Source: Watersipora subatra (taxonomy: Eukaryota > Bryozoa > Gymnolaemata > Cheilostomatida > Watersiporidae). From it: a stretch of DNA of 64,000 nucleotides. The notes beneath the pieces are model-generated. The model was not told the origin of the DNA and did not search any database. It saw only the letters and a list, made by a program, of their open reading frames with translations. Below, one piece after another: positions 1 to 12,637 of the stretch (the stretch's first letter is position 1; each line of letters begins with the position of its first letter). The translations under genes were made by a program, and so were the position numbers. Where the stretch lies: assembly GCF_963576615.1 (NCBI RefSeq), contig NC_088714.1, positions 64,116,667-64,180,666 of the forward strand, read 5' to 3'.

Positions 1-2156
1 TATTGTTATGCATGTAAGTAAAATAGCCAAATCTGTGCATTTTTATAAGCATAGATTAAAAATTGTTAGCAGCTAACACTAATTAATATCAGTAATCAAC
101 AAATAATTAACCTAGATGATTTTTTTTAACAATTTAGTGGTAGATACACCTCTGTTCACATACAGCTCCATGAGTCAAACAGCTTTGTAGTATTGAGATT
201 GAGTTGCGTTCTCATCCCTTTGGTCAACTTCCCCTGGCTTATATAAGGCTCAAAAGATCTCATAGCTATATTCACCCTTGTTGCCTCCTTATATAAATTG
301 CTGATAAGAATGTAAAATGGCGGTGGGCGATTATGACAGAAATAGTAATTGTAACAACAAGAAGTAGTTTGCATTTGGCTATACAACTTGTTTTAGATGT
401 GGGGTATTCAAGCATATGCAACATACATCATACTCTACTCTGTGATAAACTTACATGTATATTACAGTATTTCTGTTCACACTTTAACAATATTATAGTA
501 AATGAAAAGTTACATGTACCTTGCATTTAGACGATGATGCCATCTCTCAACATCGTTGTTAGTATGAATGACTTTTATGAAATTGCTCCAAAAATCAGAC
601 ACCGGACCTTATACGTAGACGTCTCATACATAGACGCTTTCTACATATTCACGGAGCTGTTGAAATTTAGCATCATATAATTGTGACTCAAGTGTCTAAT
701 GGCGGCTTGTATGTGTTTAGTTGACAAAAGCTTTAGAGCTAGAACTTTCTATAGTAAGTCATATGTTCCACTTCTCTGAACATATGCAGACGCCAGGCCT
801 GCTGTCTGCATTTATTTATATATGCTCTGGCTTCAATGGAACCCATACCCTCTGGCTGATACATTCTCCAAAATTGTCTGGGCAGCTGACCAAAATGCTA
901 CAAATAACTGTTCATTTAATATTACTTTATAAAAACTATGCAAACAACAGAAACATGTATCATGGAACTGCATACATGTATATGTAGTTGTACAACATAA
1001 TGTTGTACACCTACATTAATACATGTACATGTATATTATCAATTGGGTTAATCCATTTGTGCAGATGCATGCATATGCAAAGATATAATTTTGAATGAAC
1101 GACGTCTAAACAAGTTGGATTAATCATATGGTTAAACTTATTAAAAAGTAAGTTATTACATTAGCTACAATGTCATGTTTGATCTTGACAATGAATTCTG
1201 GGTAGAATTAAATCCAAAAAAAGGTAGTTAAGAGTTGCGACTGCATTTTAATTGCGAAAAAGTTGTTTTATGCACAGTTAATCTGTTACAGAATTTTTAT
1301 AATTATTTTTGCTCAACTCAATTTTTGTCAATGTTTATTGTAACTATTTTATGCATGTAAGTCTACTATGCCTTTTTCAAAACCTGTAACTATAGTTTTT
1401 ACTCTTGATGCATTAGTCATTTTAGATGTCAGTGTTCGTCAGACCTACAAATTAAAAATCTACGAGTTGAAGCTGATGAGTGAAAATGGGATATGGGTGA
1501 AGTGTGGTGAATTTGATATTCGCTAAGTTATAGTGCAAATGCATGGTTGCGCAATCAATGTCAGATTAATTTTACAATGTTCAATATGTACCTGTAAGCA
1601 GAAAAGTTTACAAAAAGTGCAGTCTAGAATTATTAATAAAAGCCTTCCAATAATCCTTTACCGATATACCAGACATTAGAACAAAAGCTAATAGTACTTG
1701 GGCTTGGCCTTCATCTGCTTTTACAAATGTATATAAATGCTGAAATGGCTGTCGACATATTTTGAATGTTCCATCTGCAAACCGATGTTTGGCATCGAGT
1801 AATAATTTCAGCCGATCATTTGTGTCAAACAGAAGATGTATTGTTTATTACTGACTAGCCTCTAGCATTTGCTCCAAAAAGTTGTAAAATAAATATATTA
1901 TATAGGCTAATTATTTTTTATTGGTTTTCTATTAAGAAACATTATATATTATTTATATGTAAATGGGCAAGAAATAACAAAGTTCAATATTATGCAGAAG
2001 ATGTGTCTATTTGTTTGGTCAGTAAAATATGTATTAAAATATTATTATTGAATGTTAGTATCAGAATAATATGTCATTAATTTTTTATATATGGAAATGT
2101 ATATTTAAGCTATATTGGCGTTTACAAAACATTGATTTGATTGAGCGGACTTGATT
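1..2156. other. Non-coding flank, nothing recognised
   Basis: AT-rich DNA with short ACATGTACATGTATAT-type runs near 1020. Only short open frames occur and none resembles a known protein or has convincing splice context. No RNA gene or complete mobile element was recognised. Confidence 0.5.
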
Positions 2157-2159
2157 GGG

Positions 2160-4757
2160 GTGAGTTATCTTAGGGCGATGACTGGTTACCAGCCTAGACA
2201 GAGTTGAAGGAAATGTTGCGTCAGACTCAAATAAAACTGTCACTTTAGTAAAAAAAATTAAAAATGTTAAAAAAAATTATAATGTTAAACAATTTTGTTT
2301 GCAAAAATTAAAAAAGATAAACTCTATTTGACAAAGCAAATTAATCGATATCCGTATAAGGCTAAGCCTTAAAGATTTGAGAGGTATTGTCTACTCTTGC
2401 TTAACTCATTTACTTCTAAACTAAACTCGATTATCTTGCATCACTTAAAAACCAAGACCAGATTTGTCAAGTCCTCAACTCTTCCTCTCTGGTTGGACAG
2501 TGAAATTCTGAAAAATATGGAAAAGAGAGATAAACTTAAAAGTCAGCAGTTATGGAACGAATATAAAACACCGAGAAATTACACAACAAATCTAATATGT
2601 AAAAAGAAGAAACTTTATATTTCCAACTTAATTTCAGAGTCAAACGATAAACAAACCAGGAAGCTGTGGCAAGTTATGCGCAACACTAACAAAAACAACA
2701 CTAATCCAGATATGTCATCAGAAATTGATACCCCTGAACGCTCGTTGGGTAATGCATTTAACAAACATTTTGTCAATATTTCTAGAAATTTAAATATCGA
2801 AAACGAACGCAGTTGGTCTCCTAATTTGCATAGCTATTCAAATGCTTCAGATACTATTCCGCCTATACATACAACCGATGTAGTAAACATACTGCATCAC
2901 ATTCGTTCAGACAAAGCTACAGGTATTGACAACATCTCAATTCGAATTCTTCGCATATCACTGCCATTCATAATCATCCCGCTCACAGATATCATTAATA
3001 GAGCTATTAATTAAGGAAGCAACTTTCCCTGAGCTATGGAAAACTGCGATAGTTACCCCACTATACAAGGGTGGTGATAAAAATAATTTATCTAATTATA
3101 GACCCATATCTGTACTTCCTATACTTTCTAAAATTTACGAAAGACATATACTTACTGCGCTTCAAATACACTTAGATAGCAACAAAACTATAAGCAGCTT
3201 ACAGTCAGGATTTAGAAAAAACCACTCCTGTATCACTACCATTCATCATCTTTACTCCACTTGGTCAAACATGGTCAAAAACAAAAATACTTTAGTCATT
3301 ATTTTTCTTGACTTTCAAAAAGCTTTTGACATGGTTAATCATAATATCCTCATTTCAAAACTTGCAAACATAGGAATAACTGGTAAATTTCTTGACACCA
3401 TCAGGTCATATCTGAATGGACGACACCAATGCGTGAAAATAAAAAATATCTGCTCAGATGCTCTTCCTATAGCTACTGGTGTTCCACAAGGTTCAATTCT
3501 TGCACCCACACTGTTTCAATTTCTTATAACTGATTTACTTAAATTACCACTCCACAGCACACCTCATGCTTATGCTGACGATACCTCATTCTCTATATCC
3601 GAAACTGACCCTTCATGCCTCCAATCTAAAATAAATTCAGACCTAAGACTTATCCAACAATGGTGTGTGACAAATCAGATGCCTCTTAACATTTCGAAAT
3701 CTCACTATATCTTAGTAAATCCATCATTGAATTTCCCTCTGACAATTTCTATATTCGACAGTACCCCAACAAGACAATCTACTTCTCAACTACTTGGCTT
3801 TATCATCAACGACTCTTTATCATGGCTAGACCACATCTCATTCATTTCAAAAATATCATCTAACCTACGTTTATTTTATAACATTCGTCATCTTATAAAC
3901 TTTGGTACTGCCTGACTATATTACTAGAACTCTATCCATTCTTATCTTATATATGGCCTACATGTGTTCGGCCCTACAACACCTGTAAAATATGCCAACA
4001 CACTATTTACTTCACAAAAAAGCTTTACGACTTATATGCAAAGACCTAAACATACCCCGTAAAAGCCATCACTCACCACCTACCAACTTAATAACAAGCA
4101 CTCCTGGTGTTTTTCCCTTACCTAAGCTATCACATTACTTTACCTGCCTCACTTCTCATTCAATACTCCACGGTAACTGCCCTAAATATCTCAGCTATAG
4201 TTTTCAAACCGTAAACCATGGTTACAAAACCAGGACCAGATTTGAATTACGTAGTGCTATAAACCACAACAATAATATCAACAGTAACCTGCTAAATTCA
4301 TTTAATAACCTCTGCATTCATTTAAGAACTCTTCCTCTGCAATCTTTTAAAACAAAACTCAAACTACACCTACTATCCTCTGACCAATAATACCATTCAC
4401 CATATAGCCTTACCTACATGTATTTTAACATTTTTATATTACACCTCGTTTTATCTAGAAATTTGTTGTCATAGATATGCATACTATTTTCACAGAGCTA
4501 TTACATGTTCACTTTTTGTTTAAACACTCATATCAATTCTCAAGCTAGCGTTTTACATATTTTATGCATTCACTTCCAACATTATTATATTAATTAGACT
4601 ATTTACTAGTTTTTTAGTTAGACTATAGTTTCTTTACATTCTTTATTTTTTTGTTCGTACACTGCTTTTTAGTTAGTTTACTTGCTGTGGTACATTGTGG
4701 AAAACATTGTAAAATATGACTATTGATTACCACAATAAAGATTGCTCAAATATATAT
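2160..4757 (+). mobile_element. Broken non-LTR retrotransposon (LINE), reverse transcriptase and 3-prime end
   Basis: A 5-prime-truncated LINE on the plus strand, of the CR1/jockey/L2 kind. The first open piece (2397-3014) holds the linker before the reverse transcriptase, with PLWLDSEILKNMEKRDKL and ending near DKATGIDNIS. The next piece, in a different frame from about 3016 to 3915, carries the palm: YRPISVLP, FLDFQKAFDMVNH (motif A), GVPQGSILAPTLF (motif B), AYADDTSF (motif C, catalytic YADD) and LLGFIIND. A third piece (3992-4390) is the C-terminal tail, with HKKALRLI and LQSFKTKLKLHLL. A one-base frame change near 3012, a stop near 3913 and another frame change before 3992 break it. No endonuclease domain is visible upstream. 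The 3-prime UTR ends in CACAATAAAGATTGCTCAAATATATAT, whose AT repeat may be the tail. The 5-prime edge is uncertain. Confidence 0.85.
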
Positions 4758-5200
4758 ACCCTTCGCAAAAAAAGGGAGACAAATCCTACTAAAACAAAAT
4801 ACGTACTCAAAACTCACCCCGTATACATGTATCTTGTACAGTACTGTGATGGCAACAGTACAGTGATGATAATGTAAGTACATTACAGCCAAAGTTATAT
4901 CAGATTTCTCTATTGAGTGTTCCTGTTTCTCAAGGCTATATGTAGCATCAGTCAGAGTATGGCTAAAGTGAGCAGACATGTGATAAACTGCTTGGTGCAG
5001 CAGTTAGTATTGTATCAAACAAATACAAATTTAAACAAGTTTTATCACTGATAATTCTCAAAAAAGACAATGTAAAACTACACAAATCCAATCCTTTTTA
5101 ACTAACTTACAACTAGTGTACAGATATTAGCCTATTTTAAGGTTGATGAGTTACAATAGTAATCTCTTTCTGGCTGTTGAGTGGTTCTAGTCTTGTTTTT

Positions 5201-8200
5201 CTAAAGATAGCTAGCACATACGCTGATAACGATAATAGTCAGTTGGTAAAATGGAATATGAAAAGATGTGGAATCGCTAACATAGTAAGGATGGAAAAAA
5301 TTTGGTGGCAGCTTAGACGATGTGACTGGCTTAGCCGCGATGGCTGCTTTGGCTGACTGACTGACATCCACAAACGCTACCGAGGTTACCATCTCTAAAT
5401 TCTGCGTCTGTTGTATATTCTGATACCGACAGAATGGACCGAGACAGACGTAGTTCAAGTCCCTGTATTCTAAGAAAAGCTCGGCTCCAACTACCATAGC
5501 CTGTGGATTGCTGAGGGAGCCAACATTAGAGTAGTAGATTTCCAAGTGAGCCGAAATGCCGACACACACTTTGTCGGACATGCGATTGACTACAAAAACT
5601 GGAACCCAGTCGCCAGCTTTTAGAACACTGGAGTTACCAAATGACGCGATGTAGATGGCATTATCACTAGCAAGGGACCCGCTTGGTCCCAAGAGGGCTT
5701 CAAGGATGTCAGACTGGAGGTCCCTGCAAGAAGATACATCTGTATCTGAAAGCTTCCATGTGCATCCACTTCGAAAATTCTGTCCAAAAAGAACAGGCGT
5801 TCTGCGCAAACGGTCCGAGTTGCAGTCACCATCTGCACTCGCTGTGATCATTGTGAGGTATTGAGTTCGATCCCCATTCAAATCTATATAGTCATTCACT
5901 CGTCTTCCTGCCAGCAATGGCTTTCCAATGATATAACCTGGGTTCCCACTCCTTTGAAAAGTCGACGGCGTTGAACCGGCTGCGAGATAAGTAATCGAGT
6001 ACTTTTGTTCGACAGCAGTGAGATCTCCGCTCAAGTCGCTGATTGTTATGTGCGCGCTCACGCTGACCAAAACTCCCGCTTCATGTTGTACTGTGAAGGC
6101 TACCTGTAAGCAGAAGTCAGCAAAGTAATAGACAGAAGAGAATAATCCTTGTATGTTATTAAATTTTGTCTGACATTCCTGCGTCACCAGAAAATCCAGT
6201 AAACCTTATACCAAGCACCAACACCTTGCTAATTCATATTATAGAACAGCGTTATGCAAAAAGAGCTTGTTTTCAATACATACAATTTTATTTTATTATT
6301 CTTTATTTGACGTCTCATGGTCTAATTTGCTTTGAATGACCTTGACCTGTGTAAATAAAAGTCATACACATCTAAAACAATTAGCGGTAATTGGTGCTTT
6401 AGGATAGATGTACAGTTCTCATTAAAATAAACAAAGCTCACAACCAAACCCAAAGCTATACTGTCGGCATCCAATGATTTATAAAAGAAAAGCTGTTAGA
6501 AGGATGCACACCTCTGTCACAACTCCAGTGCACCGCTGCTGATCTGTATTGTAGAACGGAGGCTGTGTGTCCCCAGTGATGTTTATCGGTAAGCGGTCAG
6601 CTGCTGATGCCCCAGCGTCGGGTCTCTTCTTGACTTCCTGAATAAAAACAGAGAAAACATTTTATATCACTCACATCAACTGCCTAAAAAATGATAGTAC
6701 AAACTTGCTGCAAAGACGAAAGGAACTTACTTGCTTTGTTGAAGCCAAATAATTATCAAAAATAATAATTATTTTTTAAAAGTTGAAGTAGCAAATAGGG
6801 GAAAAGTTTGTGGCTCGCTTCACCAAAGCCATTTCTCAAAATCCCCACATTAAAACAGGAATTTTTAACTGTTTATTTTCAATTAAGATATCAATTGCAG
6901 CTTCTGTCAAATTTTTACATGCAGAAAAATTAGCAACACTACAGATCAAATAAAACTTGAAGGTTCAGTTGCCACAATTGTAAGCTGATACAGTTTCAAG
7001 TAAAAGACATTGCTTAGGGAGAAATCAAATTTTGAACCCATCAGTAAGAGCTGTGTGACTAGCAGGCCAACTAACCATGTCACTCAGTTGGGCAGCCAGT
7101 GTGTGCGCGTGGAGACTAATATCAACCTCACACTCAATCCTCAGTGGCTTTATGAGATTCCGCAAACAGGAGCTCGAATAATCGTGCAAAAACTTTGCTG
7201 GATTTCGGTCAATGCAAGAGTTCGTAACTCCAAGTTTGGTTGGGACATAAAAGATACCGACGCTTAACTGCGTCAATGTAATGATAGTGTCTCCACTCTT
7301 GTAGTTGGCAAGAGTGGTACGAGGGCTGGGTAACTCGTACTGATAGCTGTATCGATAGCCTGTGTAGGCGCTTTCGAAACTGTGAAATGATTCATTCGTT
7401 TTAAGAAGCTCTATTGGGTTATAATAATGTCTTGAAGCATTTAGTTCTCTCCAAATGCAAAAAGCAAATGGATTCCGAACGGTCGTCGTAGTAACGGAAA
7501 AATCATTAAACACTTTAGTTTCATAGCTGCAGAGGTTGGAGAAAACAGCAACAGCATCCGCTTCATCGTCACAAGCAGAAAAAACTAGGCGGTTCATTGC
7601 CGAGCATTCATCATCACAACAGCAATTGATGTCACAAATGGATGGTGTGAGGTCACATGTGCAAACGGCCAGGTCGGTATACAGAGGAATCGGGTTGGCT
7701 TCGAGGTTGGCACTAGAGAGCGGAGACACAACTGGAAGAGTGTTGACAACACCTGGTGATGACGCGCTAGAGGCAGTAGATGATGCAGTAGTTGTATTGC
7801 TCGGAGGCAAGGTAGATGTCACGTTGCTAGTTGAATTCACACCTGCAAAAAGAGAAGTCATGCGGTTATTTTCAAGGTTGGCATGACCAATTTTTGATGT
7901 TTCACATAAGCGTTTAGTGTTTACCAAACTTGACCAATCACAAGCCTCACTTGGCTGTGATTGGCCTGTTTTATTTTATGCTCTATAAACAGTTCAAAAT
8001 GCACATAGAATGAGCTTAAAATTATTCAAGTGAAAATTCATATTAGTAATGAAGATTATTGGCTGAGTCAATCGGTAGATATTTGGGAGTTGAACAGTAT
8101 TGGCTGAGTCAATCAGTAAATATTCGGGAGCTGAACAGTATTGGCTGAGTCAATCGGTACATATTCGGGAGCTGAACAGTATTGGCTGAGTCAATCGGTA

Positions 8201-8729
8201 GATACTCGGGGGCAGGTAACAAATCACATTGAACTTTGCAGCATATCTGTGGCTAAGCAGTAGCAAAACCATTCTACTTGACTTGGATCTGACGCCGCAC
8301 AAGTCTAATCTAAACAAAAATCAATTCATAGATTTCTATTTCTTGACCCTTGCCCTACGCATTGTGATTTTTATTATCTTTCCAGGTTTTTTAACAAATT
8401 TAAACTCAAACAAAAAGATGCTACTTGTGTAAAAGTCTGGCTTTTCTAGAGCTAATCTAGTTACATTTGTGTATTTAAATAAGAACTGCTTATCTCTGTT
8501 TTCATTATTAAATTATTATGCTATGGAAACTAAAAACACAATGACTAGCCAAGCCAGTACTTCTCAAAAACACTTCTTGTTTGTTAGACTCTGAAAAGTT
8601 CAGCAAAGCAAAGATTCTTAGTAATAGATAATGAGCTAAAAATGCATCATTTTACTCACCCCCTGAGAGAGTTTGTGTAGAGAGGGTAGAAACCAGGCTA
8701 AGTAAAAATGGTAAAAAGGCCAGCTCCAT
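5201..8729 (-). CDS. TCTN1: Tectonic-family protein (TCTN1-like), ciliary transition zone
   Basis: Minus-strand gene with four coding exons: 8729-8660, 7842-7076, 6637-6512 and 6103-5201. Lengths 70, 767, 126 and 903 add up to 621 codons plus stop, and all joins keep frame; donors are GTGAGT, GTTAGT and the weak GTGTGC. Residues 1-20 (MELAFLPFLLSLVS...) form a signal peptide. A Ser/Thr-rich low-complexity stretch follows, then the tectonic cysteine cluster at about 84-103 (CDLTPSICDINCCCDDEC). Further family motifs lie in exon 4: SGNPGYIIGKPL, RTPVLFG, GSLSNPQA, VAFVDVS and PPNFFHPY. The last 20 or so residues are hydrophobic, as for a membrane or anchor segment. Tectonics belong to the MKS/B9 complex that gates membrane-protein entry into cilia and supports Hedgehog signalling. 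Length fits human TCTN1 to TCTN3 (about 590-700). Assignment to TCTN1 rather than TCTN3 is uncertain. The start ATG follows CTACC and begins the only signal-peptide exon. Confidence 0.9.
8057..8215. repeat. 41-bp tandem repeat, 4 copies, in tectonic intron 1
   Basis: Four copies begin at 8057, 8098, 8139 and 8180, each with TATTGGCTGAGTCAATC near its start. Every copy contains TGAGTCA, the AP-1/TRE core, and copies differ by only a few bases. They lie in the first intron of the tectonic gene, about 0.5 kb inside the coding start. Confidence 0.9.
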
Positions 8730-9421
8730 GGTAGACCTGCAGCCACTATGCTGTCAATGCTACAAGCTTTCTGTCGACATCTGGCAGGTGGAAACAGTGA
8801 AGGAAGGTAATAGAACTGCTAGTGAAACGAGTTACCCACCTACAAAAGTCACAGAATTGTCTCTAATCTGCTATATGCATGCATATATATCGTTTCAACA
8901 CTATTGAATCTGAAGAATAATTGCTTATTTCAACGAACTTGTGACACAGGTAGATTTTGTGCCTTCTATTGTAGTTTCAAGAATAAACCAAGGTATTCTA
9001 TAAATGGCACCTACAAGTATTTGCTTTCTATATTGTTTAGATGCCTGGCCTGTTTGTTGAACTCGCAGGTGCATTTGGCTACGATTTTAGGTAAGCTTAC
9101 ACTTTCTGACTACTTGGATTAGATACTAAGCCTAGATTACTTCACTTAGTGAATAAGTGATGTATTTCGCCATCTCTTGGAATAAAAAGTCACGATTTTA
9201 CCTATTTTAGTAAAAATGTACTTTTATCACACTTAAAACAAAACCAAAAGAACCCCTACTTTTTCGAATATATTCAAAACCACTTCCATTTGTCAGCTCT
9301 AGACCCATGTACAAAGCAGTATACTGGTGCATGATAGTAATAAAACAATGCAATCAACAATTGTTTTAACACTACAAAATAATCAGGTGTTAATGTCGTT
9401 AGTATGGAAATTTACAAGCAG
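8730..9421. other. Upstream flank of the tectonic gene
   Basis: Start of the roughly 3.9 kb spacer between the divergent tectonic and MNS1 genes. It should hold the tectonic promoter and 5-prime UTR, but I cannot point to a defined core promoter element. Short open frames here have no recognisable product. Confidence 0.4.
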
Positions 9422-11775
9422 TGTCCAGATGTCAATAAAATCACTTGAATTAGACTAGAATGTTTGGGGCTGAGCTGTTGTATGATGAAATTTGTGGGAC
9501 TCAGGCTACATTTACGTCTGAGGTCATGGCAGTCGGAGAAGCCACGGCAGTTACGATTATGTCGTATAAAAGTGAGTAGAAAAAAGGTGAGAATTTAAGG
9601 AGGAAGGAAGGTGTATAATAGATTTTTTGTGACGGTACAAGTGATGGAGTTCAGTTATACAAAGCTGGTTTTGGTTAACTAAGTGATGGCTCATGGAAGA
9701 GATTCGTAGAGATGAATTTGTGTATAGTGCAGTTTACAGAAGTTATGAAGGTGGTAATAGACGACCAATTATGAGAGGCAGAGTTAAGGTAGTGCCGTTC
9801 CTGACCGCTATCGGACATAGTGGTAGAGAAGTGTTGACAGGTGTAAGGTTTGATGCAGATAGTGAAAATTCTACTTATGAAGAGGATGTGGAGATTTTGT
9901 GAGGATATTATGGTAGACAGGCTAGAATGTTCATGTAGGGACAAGTTCCTGACAGTTAGACAGGCAGTTGGTAAAAGTGATAAATAGTTTTTGCAAGGAA
10001 TTGAAAGTTTGTGTAAGATATGAAGAGGTTGCTAATCTATATATATATTTCTCAAAGTATGTCTGTCCGTGGATCTGTCATTCCGGCTATATCACACACT
10101 GATTATTTTACCAATGCGGCAACCCGTTACAATGCCCCTGTTAAGAAATATTTTTCGTAGGTTCGATTACTATATCTGGGGTCAAAGCCAATTTTTCACA
10201 TGGAGACAATTATAATGTCTCCGTATCATCTTATTTAAAGTTTTGATGGATAACTTCTGGTGGAACAGTAACCTTTTTTATGCACACATACTTCTATGCA
10301 AGAATTGTTATTATTAATTCTACATATTCAGGACTTTTATTTTGTTTTCTCAGTTCGTATTAATTGTATCATTACCGAATTATCTTTTATTGTAATCGTA
10401 GCAAAACCGACTTAATTTAGCTATTACTTGCTAATTATTTCTCATTTACATCTAAACATTTTTGTAGTCATTTTATTTAATTTATTCGACCTGCACAAAA
10501 CATTTTCCTCATGATATGAAGTTTAAGAGTTAGAATGACAAATGTTGTTATATGTTAAATACAAATCAATTTTCTGACCAAAGACTTTCTTATTACCTGG
10601 GCGACGCCGGGTAGTACAGCTAGTAATACTTATAGAGTAAGATTTTCTCTAATCGTGTAAGTTAATGGTTTTACAGATGGAGAAGTGAGAAGGCTTGATG
10701 AAGAATGCTGATTCGACATGGAATATGTTGGATGAAGTATTGAGGGCTAGTGAGATAGCAAATAATTCCGACAGGATCTTGAGAGCAGAGAGTAGTGGAG
10801 GTGACTTGAGAAGTGAGAATAAAGAGGTAGTGAATATATGAAAGGAAGGCAGTCATGCGCAGTACCCTAGAAATAGTGATAGAAGGTATGATTCGAGAGA
10901 TTTCGAACGTATTTTTCTAGAGATAGTCCTAGAGCCAGTGGAAAGTATTTTGGAGATAGCAGTGGTGAGCTTGATGTTAGTAGGTATGAGGCATCGAGTC
11001 GAGACTATAGTAAAGACACGGACAGTAGAAGGTGTAGAGACAATAGCATGGAAATGTATGTCTCTAGATATGAAGTAGCTAGTAGAAAACGTAGTAGAGA
11101 TAGAGTTTGCTACAAATGCAAGCATGGTGGTCAAAAAATGAAGAGTTGTCTCACCATTAAATCTTTTTTCTTGCTGGCAGCAAAGTCATTTATCCAGAGA
11201 TTGTAGGGACAGTGTTAGAGAAATGAGTTATGACAAGCTGAGATAGCAGCAGCAGTAGGCAAGGAGGTAGTCGTAGCAGCGGTTATGAGAGGTATGGCAG
11301 TCCATCAAGATAGCAGTAGGAAGATGTATAGGAGCAGAAAACAGCACTTGTGATGTAAGGTATAAGTAGAGTAGATCCCAAGATTACAGTATGGATAGAC
11401 ATAGGAGTAGATGGAGCCCTAGTTATGAGAGAAACAGTCAGTATGGGAAAAGAGTTACAAATAAGTCTAAGGAGAAAGAGGTACAATAACTGTGGAAGTA
11501 GTAGAAATTCATTTTCTAGGAGCTGAAATGATAGTGAGGACAGTAGCAAGGGCTCAGTGCTGATGTTCAGTCAGTGTCTAGATGTCAATAAAATCATTAG
11601 AATTGGACTAGAATGTTTGGGCATTGGATGTTGTATGATGGGATTTGTAGAGCTCAGGCTACATCTACGTCTAAAATCACAGCAGGTGCAGGTAGCCACA
11701 GCAGTTACCATAAATGGATAAAGCCAAGGTATTACGTAGCATAAAAGCGAATAAAAGAGAACAGACAATCCTTCC
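9422..11775 (+). mobile_element. LTR-element fossil (broken, gag remnant only)
   Basis: Two direct repeats bound this fossil: one starting TGTCCAGATGTCAATAAAAT at 9422 and running to about 9585, the other starting at 11575 and running to about 11775. Each has a TATA-like ATAAAAG near its recognisable right part. The interior is rich in Arg, Ser and Asp codons on the plus strand and includes a zinc-knuckle-like segment near 11100-11200, as in gag proteins. No protease, reverse transcriptase or integrase was seen, so the family is unassigned. The copy is broken in several places and its terminal repeats differ at many sites, suggesting an old insertion. A Helitron sits inside it. Outer right boundary is approximate. 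Confidence 0.6.
10036..10623 (+). mobile_element. Non-autonomous Helitron, 588 bp
   Basis: Starts with TC (TCTATATATATATTTCTCAA) directly after an A and ends with CTAG directly before a T, the A/T target preference of Helitrons. The 3-prime end has the usual short GC-rich hairpin (ACCTGGGCGACGCCGGGT) about 10 bases before the terminal GCTAG. There are no terminal inverted repeats and no coding capacity for a Rep/helicase. It is inserted into the interior of the surrounding LTR-element fossil, so it is younger than that insertion. Confidence 0.8.
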
Positions 11776-11829
11776 TTACTACAACACGTGTGAGTACCTA
11801 TCTTCATACAACACAGCAACCCGAAATCA

Positions 11830-12637
11830 ATAACCAGTGATAACTAAAGCAAATTAATTTCGAATTAACTAAAAAAATATACTTAAAATTTACAAGATAA
11901 GAATTCAGCATACCACATTGTGAAAATGAAATATTTACAAAGCATCGGCGAAAATTCGTCAGTTCTCACCAAAACTCAATGCTTACCACAAACTAGTATT
12001 TTTTAGCTACAACAGAGTAGTATGTTGTATTAATGACAACAGCTGAATGTAGCTTTATCAAGTACACAACCTTTTCAAAAGGTACACAAAAGGGGTCAGG
12101 CAAATGTGTTTGGTAAGGCGACGAATGGCTAAGGGTTACCAATGATGCCAATATGTCTTTGTTTCCGTTTCCGTTCGAAAAATTGCTCAATGAAAGAGAA
12201 CGTTAGACAAATCTTTAGGCGGCCTATTATTGGTCGATTTGTGCCAAATAAATTGTTATTGAAAAAGCAGTATTTTTTAATATTTATTAACCATGTAATT
12301 TTAACATTTACTAATTACAAATAAATAAATGTTCATTTTAAAATAACTATATTAATCACGAAATGCAATGTAATATTACTATATAGTAGCTAACTAATTG
12401 AATCATTATTAGTTGCTACCCCTTTATGGTCCCTAACAACTGGCAAGCAACACAATCCGAACGAAAACCACATTTTATTGGATATAGTAGTGAAGAATAA
12501 AATAGTTTGGCCGCCGATACTGAATTGGCACGTTTTTCCAGTTTACTACAATTCGTTGTCAACAATTAGAATCTCAAACGGCTACAACTATTGTCAATAA
12601 TTTATTGAAGTGTCATAAGATCGAAGTATTAGCAAAT
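11830..12637 (+). promoter_or_regulatory. Probable MNS1 promoter and 5-prime UTR region
   Basis: About 0.8 kb of AT-rich DNA before the MNS1 start codon. Inverted CCAAT cores occur at about 12225 (ATTATTGGTCG) and 12476 (TTATTGGAT). The transcription start cannot be fixed from sequence. A clean RFX X-box, expected for a ciliary gene, was not found. Confidence 0.35.

Noticed and set aside
7536-7886. 116-codon plus-strand frame
   Set aside because: It lies antisense to the well-supported tectonic exon 2 and has no recognisable domain; a shadow frame.
12411-12470. Possible RFX X-box upstream of MNS1 (GTTGCTACC... CTAACAAC)
   Set aside because: The two half-sites are about 12 bases apart, far more than the 0-3 bases allowed.
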